Positions 1-58,328 of a DNA stretch of 64,000 bases are shown here, one piece after another. Position 1 is the first letter of the stretch, and each line of letters opens with the position of its first letter. The position numbers were made by a program, and so were the translations under genes. The stretch is taken from assembly GCA_951799405.1 (NCBI GenBank), contig OX637334.1, forward strand, positions 13,020,001 through 13,084,000. Direction: 5' to 3'. The notes under the pieces are model-generated. The model was not told the DNA's origin, searched no databases, and was given only the letters and a program-made list of their open reading frames with translations. This stretch comes from Agapetus fuscipes. Its lineage: Eukaryota; Arthropoda; Insecta; Trichoptera; Glossosomatidae.

Positions 1-308
1 TTCAATTTTATGTTTTTTTTGTATGGCAGCCATCTTGAATTTTCAGGTTGGTGCCATGCCGGTCGGCCCATCAAAATCTGTGGTTGTCAATTCTCTAAAT
101 CCGAAAATTGGTCTCTCTGCGATTAGTAGTTCCGGCTGGGACATACATACATCCATACGGACGGACGGACGGACGGACGGACAGGTTCGACAAATTAGGT
201 TTTTTTGCATGTCCTGGTGCAGGACAACTCATTTCCATTGAAACCTCATTTTTTTTTTTCGGACGAATACAATACTTTATAACAGTCCTTCGGACTGCTA
301 TAAAGTAA
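1..308 (-). repeat. Family F hairpin-ended repeat, fragment
   Basis: Contains a (GGAC)n microsatellite, the recurring motif CCTGGTGCAGGACA, and a terminal hairpin around 277-308 whose arms read ACTTTATAACAGTCC / GGACTGCTATAAAGT. The same block recurs at about 57830-58030, and in the opposite orientation at the starts of 27103 and 30288. Confidence 0.7.
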
Positions 309-329
309 AAATTAGAGGTTTAAAAAAAA

Positions 330-717
330 AAAAAAAAAAACATTTTGCTTGAAAATTGCCTTTTCTTTTAATTTTCGGCATTATGCTCCTTCATTCTAAT
401 TAGGCTTTTATAGCCACAAATCGAATTTTTTGGTACATTGGCTCAAAGCAGCTTTTCTTGTTATTTTCACTGTTCTTTCAACTGCCTAAGTATAGCATGG
501 GAGCAGGGGCGTGCATCCCATACGGGCACATGAGTCTTATGGGTAGGCAATATATGGTAAAAAATAACATTTAATCTTGATAGTCAGATTTAAAATTCAA
601 AATTTAAATTCGATTGGAGCCCTCGTTAGCACTTCAGTCAATAGCAAATGAGTTATTTTAAAGGAATGGGAGAAACTATTTTTTCGGAAATTTATTACTA
701 CTTTACATGGGATCTGT
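330..717 (+). repeat. Repeat block shared in inverted orientation with 55373-55715
   Basis: About 350 bp matching 55373-55715 on the opposite strand. At 497 it contains CAGGGGCGTGCATCCCATA, which resembles a hAT terminal repeat, preceded by CATGGGAG as a possible 8-bp target duplication half. Confidence 0.6.
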
Positions 718-1188
718 AAAAAATGTCACTGTCACTACTAGATTGAACTTTCTCATCGGATATTTTTTTTCTAAAAGAAGCTCATGAATATTTTCCTGAT
801 ATCTTATTAGATCAACTTAAGTTGCAGCATTGAAATATATATCAGGCCTCTTAAAAAGTCATGGTGTGAGAGATTTGATATTTTGCGTGCCTTTAAACTA
901 CGTCATGTTGTGAATTCTTTAATGAGTTTGTTTTTGCCGATAATCATCGCTAATAATATACTTTCCGAATGCCTGAAAGAGTTATTTTTTCCAAAGACTG
1001 AATCATTTACTTTTTTGATATCTAGCAAATATTTCGAGGCCAAAATTATGAAACAAATATGATATGAGTCATCTTTACATGAAGAATTATTTTTATAAGA
1101 ACCTATGATGGAGGATACATTTTTATGACAAAAGCAGCTAGAGTTGTCAAAGTTTCCGACGGTGATTCCTTGCTACATACAGACGTAG

Positions 1189-1640
1189 TTATTGGTTGGC
1201 TTGTGTAAGCCAAATAACGTGTAAAATCTGGCATGGAGATCTATTTGTCAGATCTTTAGGAAAATCGTTTGTTGTTACTGCTGACATAATGTCGTGCAAA
1301 TACGGTTGGTCTGTTCTCAATTTTTGGGTAATTTTTGTAAACGTTTGTACTTCTATTCGTTGAATTATTTTAATAGGCAATTTCTCGCAGGTTTTGTGAG
1401 CTTTTCTCAGTGGTCCAATGTAAGACTTAGGTCCGGAAGTACACCCATCCATATAAAGAAACAAATGTCTCAATGATAGTTCATTCATATGTTGTTGTTT
1501 ACAACTTATCCATTGCAGTGGTCTTTAAGTCTTTTTTAAGAAGTCTGATGATTTCACCATTCTTTCCGGTGTTAACATTTGGTCCATCACCATTGATTGC
1601 CATCAGGGTGCGTTGAGAAATATTTCATCTGAAAAATGTT
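1189..1640 (-). pseudogene. Decayed transposon-associated ORF
   Basis: An intact 99-codon frame (NELSLRHLFLYMDGCTSGPKS ending in WLTQANQ) continues upstream in other frames as LMAINGDGPNVNTGKNGE. Together these resemble the DG-NVN ... NELPLRHLF-DG-TSGPKSF-GP pattern of uncharacterised proteins that are multicopy in arthropod and cnidarian genomes. Frameshifts near 1500 show that it is dead. The hAT-like end at 497 may belong to the same element. The family assignment is from memory of the motif only. Confidence 0.45.
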
Positions 1641-1657
1641 TCGCTGAGCCCATCTTA

Positions 1658-2679
1658 GGCTCAGTTTAGACACACGAAAATTTTTTGAAAAAGTTTCGAT
1701 AGTGACGTCAGACAGCGATTTTTAGCGGCAACTATCGGTTTTCCGTCTCCACACACATTTGAACAAAATATTTTTTGAACAAAACAGAATCTTTTTCTTC
1801 TAATGGCATTTAGCTGTTGCGGTTTATTCAAACATCGAATGGGATTAAAATAATGTAGGAATTAAATTATTTTAATACGTGTTAAGCTTAACTATGCGTC
1901 GGTAAAAAAAAAGAATCATACAGATAATTTAAAATTCATCGTGGTGTTGTACAAACTGGCTGAATATTCCAATGTTAGTTGTGAAAATATATTACGGGTT
2001 CTTAACCTCAAAAATATTTTTATGAAACAGAATGCAATATTGCAATTGTGTCATTAATATTGCATTGGTATTTTATATTGTGTTCACATTATATTGTGTC
2101 ATTGTTTTTGGCGCTTATTTGTCGAGACCAACATTAAATTTAAAACTTCCCTTACGACTGAAATTATTTACGACTTATAAAAATAGTTGATTAACATGTT
2201 TGTTCCGTGAAAAGTTTCACGGAATCATTTCATAACTAAAACGTTGCAATGGAAAAAAACACCGTCGTGAAATAAAATTGTTTTTAATCCAAAAGTAAGA
2301 ACAAACTCAATTTAATTATTACCTACTTCCTTTTTCTTTTCAAGGGGTTAACAATTATTTTATATTTTCCAAATTGTTTTTAGTTTTCACAGAAAATAAA
2401 GGTTTACGAGTTGTAAATTAACAAAAAAATTTAAAATACCTACCAAAATTGTCGAGTCCATAGCATTATTGTCTTTGACTTTTCAGACATTTTAACTCCG
2501 AAGTGGAAATGTCTGACAACTCAGTCTGACCAACATTACGAAATAAGCGGGTCATGCGGCAGTTTTTAAAAATCATCATAATATCAAAATTGCCAGCATC
2601 TGTCACTGCGGAGCGGCCATCTTGCTTGACGTCACTATCGAAACTTTTTCAAAAAAATTTCGTGTGTCTAAACTGAGCC
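1658..2679. mobile_element. Harbinger-like non-autonomous DNA transposon, 1022 bp
   Basis: Terminal inverted repeats of about 50 bp start GGCTCAGTTTAGACACACG and end with its reverse complement. The flanks are a 3-bp TTA duplication (1655-1657 and 2680-2682). TTA duplications and GGC/GGG ends are typical of PIF/Harbinger. No transposase frame is inside. A second copy is split at 52146-52271 and 55123-55372. Confidence 0.85.
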
Positions 2680-2682
2680 TTA

Positions 2683-3547
2683 GGTACTAGGTATCCCCCG
2701 TAAATAGACCCATTTTCTTTAATTAGCATAATGTGCTCTTAAAATCTATTTTTTCGTAGCATTTACCTTTTTTTCAGGAATATTTAATGTTTCTTTCTTA
2801 CATTCCAGTACAATGCTGATATTTTATGAAAAACCTCTTCCATCAATGTATGACTTTCCTTACAAAGTTTTCTCGCTTTGTGTTGTCTTATCAGCCTTAA
2901 TATCAAACGAAACATATTCTGCGATTGCAGTTACATACCTGTAACGTTTCCTCAATACTGTAGGTAGGTCAAAAAGTGAACTTTTTTTTTCAGAAATTTC
3001 TTCCTTATATGCAATTGTACAGTCATCTGAAGAACTGAACGTTTCAGAAATAATGAATTAAGCAAATATAAATAGCAAAAAATATTTTTTAATAGCGTCA
3101 AACATGAGATTAAAATTACTTTTTTACATAACATTCGATGGCGTTGTGCGGGAAGATCCTCTCATTTTTACCTAAGTTTCTTTTTGAATAAGTAAATTTG
3201 ATCCTAAAAGGCACCTTTTCTACGCTATTTGTGTTCGATAAAACGAAAAAAGACATTTCACTCCACTCTACTGTACACTCCTGGAGAATCCAACGGGGTA
3301 CTATCTTTTACACTTCGGAGCATTTGAAAGATGGAGGACGGAGGACTGAAAGTTGTTTTGATATAAGCCTAATAGAGCACACGGCTAATCTTGTCTGTCA
3401 GACCTCGTATGTATGGTAAGTATGCTCCACTTCTTGGAACGTCATATGAAGTGGTAGATTTTTTGCTTTTTACTCTGTTGATAGCAGAAGCGTAACCGTT
3501 GGATGTGAGAGTCTCGCGGATGGTGTGTACTATCTATCCATGTGCAG
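2683..3547. other. No gene or mobile element recognised
   Basis: AT-rich sequence with only short open frames. It would be intron or upstream sequence of the convergent gene. I see nothing else supportable. Confidence 0.5.
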
Positions 3548-3679
3548 GAGCTGAAGGAGCTGGGAGACAAGAAGGGAGGGCGCGGCAAGAAGAGGGCAGC
3601 AGAAGGGTCCGATGATGACACCGAGGAAGCCAGCGGCGTGCGCAAGAGGATGGGGAAGGGCGGCAAGAAGAGAAGATGA
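3548..3679 (+). CDS. Last coding exon of an unidentified convergent gene
   Basis: After an acceptor-like CATGTGCAG the frame ELKELGDKKGGRGKKRAAEG, SDDDTEEASGVRKRMGKGGKKRR runs 43 codons to TGA at 3677-3679. Its GC-rich codon use contrasts with the AT-rich surroundings and matches the CNOT3 exons. The Lys/Arg-rich tail with an acidic island is typical of nuclear or nucleolar proteins (for example ribosome-biogenesis factors), but I do not recognise the family. No further plus-strand exon is visible between 1 and 3547, so the rest must lie left of the window. The alternative is a retained processed fragment. Confidence 0.6.
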   Translation, partial: ELKELGDKKGGRGKKRAAEGSDDDTEEASGVRKRMGKGGKKRR

Positions 3680-3758
3680 GACATAGTGACAAATCATTTT
3701 AAGTAAATGTTTTATTATACAAAATAATAATGATAATAATCGTTCACATTATTTAACA

Positions 3759-3764
3759 AATAAA
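3759..3764 (+). terminator. Poly(A) signal for the convergent gene
   Basis: AATAAA about 80 bp after the TGA at 3679. The two convergent transcripts would end almost abutting near 3780-3790. Confidence 0.45.
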
Positions 3765-3803
3765 AACATCATCAGCCCTTTAATATGAGATAAAATCACA
3801 TTG

Positions 3804-3809
3804 TTTATT
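3804..3809 (-). terminator. CNOT3 poly(A) signal
   Basis: AATAAA on the minus strand, about 90 bp after the CNOT3 stop. It is the first canonical hexamer in the 3' UTR. Other AATAAA motifs lie further downstream in the AT-rich stretch, so alternative ends are possible. Confidence 0.5.
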
Positions 3810-3897
3810 TAATCATTTACTCTATACAAATAAACCTGTACAGATGATTTTAAATAATTAATATCTATACCGCTATACACATAGAACGCCGGCGTCC

Positions 3898-51193
<47,296 letters not shown>

Positions 51194-51463
51194 GGCTAAG
51201 TAAACATGTGGAATAATAATTCGCACATATCCTTAACGTGGGGAATACTATTTACTTAAAAAGACAAGCTGTTTTCTTATTGTGCAAAAATATAAACAGA
51301 TAATACACATCGAAGCTTTGTTCGTATTCAAGATGGCTACCAAACACCGCTTGTTTCAACTTGATTTTGCGAGCTCGCGTGGAATACTGAATAAAGTTTG
51401 GATGGCGGAGAATGATAAACCATACAATATTTATGATTGTTTCACATAAGATATTCCGAAAAG
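51194..51463. promoter_or_regulatory. CNOT3 upstream region (possible bidirectional promoter)
   Basis: 270 bp between the CNOT3 ATG and the putative divergent ATG. No transposon signature is visible in it. It contains AAGATGGC near 51331, similar to a YY1/Pho site, and a GGATGGCGGAG near 51401. No TATA box is well placed. Calling it a promoter is inference from position. Confidence 0.4.
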
Positions 51464-51515
51464 ATGGCTCTAAAAGTTTTATCGCGATGTATATTTGAAA
51501 AAGCTTCTGGGTACG
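51464..51515 (+). CDS. Possible first exon of a divergent gene
   Basis: ATG in a good context (AAAGATGG) starts MALKVLSRCIFEKASG, followed by a donor-like GG|GTACGT. The short, basic, amphipathic N-terminus would suit a mitochondrial presequence. It starts 270 bp from the CNOT3 ATG on the opposite strand, a typical bidirectional arrangement. No further exon is seen before the repeats that start near 51600, so this could equally be chance. Confidence 0.25.
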
Positions 51516-51599
51516 TCGCATACACTCAACTTCTTTTTCTTCGTAATGTTTCTCCTGATGGTATACACAAGTTTTTGGATTTTATCTATGAAAGGAGCG

Positions 51600-51950
51600 T
51601 CAATATTAAAAGCATTTTTAAGAGCCCTATATACCCTAAATCTGCCGTTTTTGTATCTTACACTTTATGGTATTAGCAAAAGAGTGACAGTAATGAAAAA
51701 AATTAAGCATGCTTTTTAATTTTTTATCTTAATTATAAAGTTTGAACCAAATATATAAATTAAGAATTGCCACCACAAAAAAATATTTAAGAAAAACACG
51801 TTTTTTTCACTTCTGTAGCTACTTTCTCGTGTGTGTTATGTTTTGGAAATATTTTTTTTCTTTCTATTTATAGAACTATACATTGTATAGTGTAGTATCG
51901 GAACATTTTTGATAAAATTATTTTTTCGTTTGTCGAAATATTTTGTTCGC
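51600..51950. repeat. Half copy of the foldback core at 53370-53850
   Basis: CACTTCTGTAGCTACTTTCT, ACATTGTATAGTGTAGTATC and AATCTGCCGTTTTTGTATCT match the core in inverted order. The short frames here belong to the repeat. Confidence 0.7.
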
Positions 51951-52781
51951 GAAAGTAACAGCCATTTCTAAAACTAGTGATGTTAAAATATAAAGGTACT
52001 TGCTCCTTCAAGTATGTAACTTCTATGCTCGCGGTAATAGATAACTTGTGGGAATAATCCCATACACAATGAGGTGGGAACATTTTTGTATTCGGAATTT
52101 ATCAGATATTTTCATACATGCAACAACACTACTAATAAATCCGTTAGGCTCAGTTTAGACACACGAATATTTTTTTAATAAGTTTCGATAGTGACGTCAG
52201 ACGGCGAGTTAGCGGCAACTATCGGTTTTCCGTCCCACACACATTTGAACTAAATATTTTTTGAACAAAACACGAGACGTTCGCGCCAGTAGGCTCTTGG
52301 CTGGGGAACCGGAAATACATGAATGGTGGTAGATTTAAATTGGCTGCAAGGCGGTAAATTTAAATTGGCTGCAGTTTGAAAATATTATTCTGAGTATTAA
52401 AATCATGATATTATATAGCCGTTATTATAATTGCGGCAAATTTAAATTTGTGGCAGTTTGAAAATATAAATCTTAGTATTAAAATTATGTTATTAGGTAT
52501 TATTGCAAAAATGTCTTTCAAATTTAAATTAAATTAAAAATTATTTTCACTTAATTTTGTATTTTTAGTTAGGCTTTTGGCTGGGGAACCGGAAATATAT
52601 AAATGGTGGTAAATTTAAATTGGCTGCAAGGCGGCAAATTTAAATTGGCTGCAGTTTGAAAATATTAATCTGAGAATTAAAATCATGTTATTATATAGCC
52701 CTTATTATAATGGCAGCAAATTTAAATTTGTGGCAGTTTGAAAATATAAATCTTAGTATTAAAATTATGTCATTAGGTATT

Positions 52782-53336
52782 TAAATGCCTTCGTCATCTC
52801 CAAGGTAGACTACTGCAACGGTATCTATGCTGCACAACCAAAATGCCAGCTAAACAGATTACAGTCTGTAGGTAATGAACGCCAGCGCCCGCCTGATTTA
52901 TGGTCAGAGCAAGTACTGCCACATTACTCCACTCCTGCAGAAGCTTCACTGGTTGAGGATCCCAGAAAGGATTAAATTTAAGCTGGGCCTCACGGTACAC
53001 AAAGCGCTGCATGGAGTGGCGCCAGAGTACTTGCAGGAGCTTATACTACCGAGGAGTCTGAGCGAGAGGGGGCTCACTCTGCGATCTGCCGACAGTGCTC
53101 TTATATCTGTCAGCACTCAACACAGAAAAAGATGTACAGTGTTCGGAGACCGCGCTTTCGCCGTTGCGGGACCGTCCACTTGGAACCAGCTGCCTCCTGA
53201 AGTGCGTGCCAAGGAAGGGATCGAGAGCTTCAAGAAGGGAATGAAGACTCATTTCTTCACCGCCGCGTCAAGCCTGAAAGCGCCCTTGCAGTGACAGCAG
53301 TCACGAAACGGCGCTATACAAATCATCATCATCATC
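52782..53336 (+). mobile_element. L2/CR1-like LINE 3' fragment
   Basis: Encodes NAFVISKVDYCNGIYAAQP and, after a frameshift near 52870, MNASARLIYGQSKYCHITPL, LHWLRIPERIKFKLGL, LHGVAPEYLQELI and VFGDRAFAVAGPSTWNQLP. This is the C-terminal domain of L2/CR1-group RTs. The 3' end is GGCGCTATACAA then (ATC)n. It sits inside the left arm of the long-inverted-repeat element. Confidence 0.88.
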
Positions 53337-53369
53337 ATTGCAAAAATGTCTTTCAAATTCAAATTAAAT

Positions 53370-53850
53370 TTCTTTATATTTATAGAACTAAACATTGTAT
53401 AGTGTAGTATCGGAACAACTTTTTTATAATGTCAATAGTTTTTGAGTAAATATGGAAAAACTGAAACTACTTGATGAATTCAATTTTAATTAAATCGAAG
53501 AACACAGTTTTTCTATATTTAGTCAAAAACTATTGACATTATAAAAAAGTTGTTCCGATATTACACTATACAATGTATAGTGCTAGAAAGAGGAAGCTAT
53601 AGTGCTAGAAGAGGAAGAGGGGCTAGAAGAAAAAAAAAATCCAAAACATAGCACACACGAGAAAGTAGCTACGGAAGTGAAAAAAACGTATTTTTTTTAA
53701 TATTTTTTTGTGGTGGCAATTCTTAAGTTATATATTTTGTAAATTAATAAACATGCTTGATTTTTTTCATTACTGTCACTTTTTTGCTAAGACCATTAAG
53801 TGTAAGAAACAAAAACGGCAGATTTAGGGGGAAAAGAGCCTTAACCTCAC
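53370..53850. repeat. Foldback core inside the long-inverted-repeat element
   Basis: The palindrome centre is near 53485. The arms include TATAGTGTAGTATCGGAACA and CAATAGTTTTTGAGTAAATA with their mirrors. It resembles the core of the element at 49340-49905 at a diverged level (both read ATGGAAAAACTGAAACTA or AAAAAACTGAAACTAATT). Confidence 0.75.
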
Positions 53851-55372
53851 GTTTGTCAAAACAATATTATGACAGTGACTACATACACTTGTAAAATTAA
53901 TATTAATTAAAAATACGACACGCTTAAGTTTAATTTTTAAAATAAGGGCTATTGAATCACGGGATTATAATACTTAAATTTAAAGATAACTGATTTACAT
54001 TTTGAATTTAAATTTGCCGCCGTAGTACATGGGCCATATAATCACATTTTTATTTATTTATTTAGAACAATACAATAATGGATAGGATACTTCAGAATAT
54101 AAAAAAAGATAAAAATAAATAAAATTACGTATTGCTCCAATTACATGTTGACATTAAAAGATACCAAGATTCTAAAATAATAAAATTAGTTTCACTCATA
54201 AAAATAAGTAAAGTAATAAATAAGATACAAATAGGTAAAAATAGTTGTGCACATTTACCTTTACCATAAATAGATTGCAGAAACTCACACACACACACAC
54301 ACCCATTTACTCACAATAGTGATATATATTTAGTGGCTAAAAAAATAGTAAATCTATTAAAAAAAAATCAATTTCATTTAATTTGAAAGACATTTTCGCA
54401 ATAATACCTAATGACATAATTTTAATACTAAGATTGATATTGTCAAACTGCCACAAATTTAAATTTGCTGCCATTATAATAAGGGCTTTATAATAACATG
54501 ATTTTAATACTCAGATTAATATTTTCAAACTGCAGCCAATTTAAATTTGCCGCCTTGCAGCCAATTTAAATTTACCACCATTTATATATTTCCGGTTCCC
54601 CAGCCAAAAGCCTAACTAAAAATACAAAAATTAGTGAAAATAATTTTTAATTTAATTTAAATTTGAAAGACATTTTTGCAATAATACCTAATAACATAAT
54701 TTTAATACTAAGATTTCTATTTTCAAACTGCCACAAATTTAAATTTGCCGCAATTATAATAACGGCTGTATAATATCATGATTTTAGCACTCAGATAATA
54801 TTTTCAAACTGCAGCCAATTTAAATTTACTGCCTTGCAGCCAATTTAAATCTACCACCATTCATGTATTTCCGGTTCCCCCAGCCAAGAGCCAAAGACAT
54901 TTTTGCAATAATACCTAATAACATAATTTTAATACTAAGATTTATATTTTCAAACTGCCACAAATTTAAATTTGCCGCAATTATAATAACGGCTGTATAA
55001 TATCATGATTTTAATACTCAGAATAATATTTTCAAACTGCAGCCAATTTAAATTTACCGCCTTGCAGCCATTCATGTATTTCCGGTTCCCCAGCCAAGAG
55101 CCTACTGGCGCGAACGTCTGGTAACAAAACAGAATCTTTTTCTTCTAATGGCATTTAGCTGTTGCGGTTTATTCAAACATCGAATGGGATTAAAATAATG
55201 TAGGAATTAAATTATTTTAATACGTTTTAAGTTAAACTATGCGTCAGTAAACAAATAATAATCATACATATAATTTAAAATTCATCGTGGTGTTGTACAA
55301 ACTGGCAGAATATTCCAATTTTAGTTGTTGAATTATGAAACAGAATGCAATATTGCAATTGTTTCATCACAT

Positions 55373-55715
55373 GTAAGGTAGTAATAAATTTCCGAATAAA
55401 TAGTTTCTCATTTGCTATTGACTGAAATGCTAACGAGGGCTCCAATTGAATTTAATTTTTGAATTTTAAATCTGAATATCAAGATTAAATGTTTTTTTTA
55501 CCATATATACCCATAAGACTCATGTGCCCGTATGGGATGCACGCCCCTGCTCCCATGCTATACTTAGGCAGTTGAAAGAGCAGTGAAAATAACAAGAAAA
55601 GCTGGTTTGAGCCAATGTACCAAAAATTTTGATTTGTGGCTATAAAAGCCTAATTAGAACGAAGAATGCCGGAAATTAAAAGAAAAGGCAATTTTCAAGA
55701 CAAATGTTTTTTTTT
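55373..55715 (-). repeat. Inverted copy of 330-717
   Basis: GGGATGCACGCCCCTGCTCC and TGCTATACTTAGGCAGTTGA mirror the left end of the window. The probable hAT end lies at 55540-55552. Confidence 0.75.
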
Positions 55716-56019
55716 TTTTTTTATACAACCTGTACTTTTTTCTTTTTGTATTGTTTTGGAATGTACGAATGAATGCTTGTAGTACTTTTATTTTAATTTT
55801 TTACACCTTGACTAACTTTATTCAGCTCAATATTGAGCTGGAGCTTTGTTACAAATTTTCAACAAAAACATAAACTTTGAAGTCAGTGTGCGGGAAGAAG
55901 GAATTTTTTGAAAAATTTGAATTTTTTTTCTATATTTTTTATTTCATAAATGGCACAAAAAAATGGTAAATGGTTTTGAGAAAAAAAAAAAAAAAATCTC
56001 ATACAAGATCACTCCACTC

Positions 56020-56170
56020 TAGTGTACGTTCATTTGAGATTTAGGTTTTTATTCTGTAGGCCCACATGTGGTATGTTTAAGGGCGAACTTATGCATGTCT
56101 ACTTGTGAAAATGCATGTAATGTAAATCCCTAATGTTACATATGTTTGCAACGTAGATTAGATTAGATAA
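56020..56170 (+). repeat. Family A fragment
   Basis: GTTCATTTGAGATTTAGGTT to GTTTGCAACGTAGATTAGAT. It is 5'-truncated. Confidence 0.7.
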
Positions 56171-57170
56171 GTGAGTAATTTATTGTAATTTTCTTGATAG
56201 CAATAATAATAATAAAATGTTTATTGCAGCTTAGTCACGTGGAGGGTGCAACACATGACCAGCCGTATAAAAAATACAGCAATGAAAAAGTACGTAGAAG
56301 AAAAATACAAAAATGATTAAAAAGGTTAATTTAAAATACTAGGCTTTGAAGTGTTATTTTTTATACAAAAGTGATCAATAATCTAAATCTAAGCTGCAAA
56401 GATATATATATCATTTGAGATTTACATTAAAGACACGTATGAGTTCGCGCTCACACACGCCGCATATGAAACCTACAATAAAAAACCCAATCTCAAGTGA
56501 ACATAAGCCCTGCTACTCTTGCCTACTTTCCCTGAAATAGGGTTGACATTGTCAAAGTGAACCATCTTGTACAGTATGGGTGGTCAGCCTCATACCAATC
56601 TATAAGTCAAGGAAAATGATCATACCGCAAAATTAAAATTGCTTAAGCAGATTGCCTTTATTAATATTACAAATTAAACATTTTGTTGTGAAAATTAAAT
56701 ATCACCTCAAAACAACTTTATTTTATGCTGTAAAGTCATGTGCAGTCCACTGTACATTTAATTTCTGATACGCGCGTTGGGGAATTCTTGCGTCTCAAAA
56801 GATTGTTTTCGTCGCCCATCCATGCATATTATACATCGATTATATCACGCATCTCCCTCGTGCTACGAGGTATATACTTATTTTCAACATTCTTACTATG
56901 ACAGGACAGATAATTTACAACCCTTTATTATAAGTAAGTAAGTATCCATGAAGTTTTAATATATGTTTAATCTTCTATACGATATTATTTTTTATATTCT
57001 GTTAAAATAAAGTACTGAGGCGTTTAAGCCAGATTTTGACCAAAAACGGGACTCGACGTGAAGTTTTTTCGAAAAAATTTGACTTTAAAATTCATTTCCC
57101 GTGAAACTATAGCAGATAGAAAGAATCTGTAAGAGATTATTATTGTTTTAAAATTAATGATTTTATTTAT
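56165..57170 (+). repeat. Family G duplicate, copy 1
   Basis: A block of about 1 kb, repeated at 58188-59440 (direct) and, for its last ~130 bp, at 63865-64000 (inverted). It includes a family A copy at 56387-56612. It ends where a LINE tail is inserted (57171). Confidence 0.85.
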
Positions 57171-57302
57171 TTTTTTATTAAGAGGTGCAATACAGACAAT
57201 TGGTACATATAAACAATAAAAAAAATAAAATAATAATAAGCAACAGTAACACAAATAACCAATCATCCAAACTATGCACACTACATCAATAGACACAAGC
57301 AT
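57171..57302 (-). mobile_element. LINE 3' end, same family as 60284-63864
   Basis: The reverse complement of 63720-63864: TTTTTATTAAGAGGTGCAAT and CACTACATCAATAGACACAA. It sits in the same position of family G as the large LINE does in copy 3. Confidence 0.85.
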
Positions 57303-57303
57303 A

Positions 57304-57665
57304 AGGTAAAACCACCAGTAATTGACACTGCATCAATAGTTGACACTTTGACAAAGAAACTGAAATAACAAGAATAAAACAAGTAACCAAAGATAGACAT
57401 TGTGTTTATGAAATAGTATAGACATCTAGCGACACCGACAAAAACTATCCAAGGCGTCTTAACGTCATCGTCAGTCACAGCGTTCGATCCATGACGGCCG
57501 GTCGTGTTGCGCCATATTTATTGTTATTTTCTTGTGCAATTTGTTAAGAGCAAGCCGAAAGATTAATATTGGAAAGGTACGTAATCTTTTATAATTATGA
57601 ATAAATATTAATTGGATCCTTTATATTAGAGTCTGAAGTGTGAATGCATGTCATTTAACATGACA
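57304..57665. mobile_element. Mariner-like MITE, truncated copy
   Basis: Matches the first 360 bp of 32536-33522 at high identity, then breaks at CATGACAAACAG into unrelated sequence. It truncates the LINE tail at 57302. Confidence 0.85.
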
Positions 57666-57814
57666 AACAGTCGTGGCCGACAGTCGTGGCTACGCTTCCA
57701 AATTGGCGACGTAGCCAACCCGTCGCCAAGTGAGTTACCTGTCATGCATTGTAATATGAATTGTTTGGATACGTAGTCGGCGACGTCGCCATGGCATCCC
57801 GGTGAGGTAGGGCC

Positions 57815-58030
57815 CTTAATCCAAAAATTGGTGTCTCTGCGATAAGTAGTTACGGCTAGGACATACGGACATACATACATACATACGGACGGACGGACGG
57901 ACGGACAGGTTCGACAAATTAGGTTTTTTTGCATGTCCTGGTGCAGGACAACTCATTTCCGTTCAAACCTCAAAAAACAAATTGGACGAATACAATACTT
58001 TATAGCTTCTTCGGACTGCTATAAAGTAAC
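57815..58030 (-). repeat. Family F end fragment
   Basis: Same hairpin end and (GGAC)n tract as 108-308 (GACAGGTTCGACAAATTAGG). Confidence 0.75.
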
Positions 58031-58328
58031 AATATTTGTAAATTTCTGGGCAGCGGAAGGGTTAATCAAAAATTAATGCCAGCCAATTTGAAAGCCATTA
58101 TATGTACCTACATTTATTTATCACTATTGTTTTCGAAAAGTAAAATATAGCTACCGTATAAAGCGAAAAATTTCCATACAAAAATTTATTGTAATTTTCT
58201 TGATAGCAATAATAATAATAAAATGTTTATTGCAGCTTAGTCACGTGGAGGGTGCAATACATGACCAGCGGTATAAAAAATACAGCAATAAAAAAGTACG
58301 TAGAAGAAAACTACAAAAATGATTATCT

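Larger units (their letters stand above)
52272..55122. mobile_element. Long-inverted-repeat element, 2851 bp, 8-bp target duplication
   Basis: The ends GAGACGTTCGCGCCAGTAGG and CCTACTGGCGCGAACGTCT are flanked by AACAAAAC on both sides (52264-52271, 55123-55130). Removing the element restores the host Harbinger sequence exactly. Each arm has tandem subunits: two on the left and three on the right carry GGCTCTTGGCTGGGG or its complement, plus repeated AATTTAAATTGGCTGC. The middle holds an L2-like LINE fragment and a foldback. No transposase frame is found; 8-bp duplications would fit hAT or similar superfamilies. Confidence 0.88.
52146..55372. mobile_element. Harbinger-like element copy 2, split
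   Basis: 52146-52271 and 55123-55372 match 1658-2679 in the same order (GGCTCAGTTTAGACACACGA, CATTTAGCTGTTGCGGTTTA). The right end is truncated where sequence shared with 330-717 begins. The gap is the long-inverted-repeat element. Confidence 0.85.

Noticed and set aside
3198..3419. 73-codon plus-strand frame as an upstream exon of the convergent gene
   Set aside because: AT-rich codon use unlike the 3548-3679 exon, and no matching donor in phase before 3548.
51495..51719. Hydrophobic 74-codon plus-strand frame
   Set aside because: Overlaps sequence repeated in the foldback at 53370-53850, so the hydrophobicity reflects T-rich DNA.
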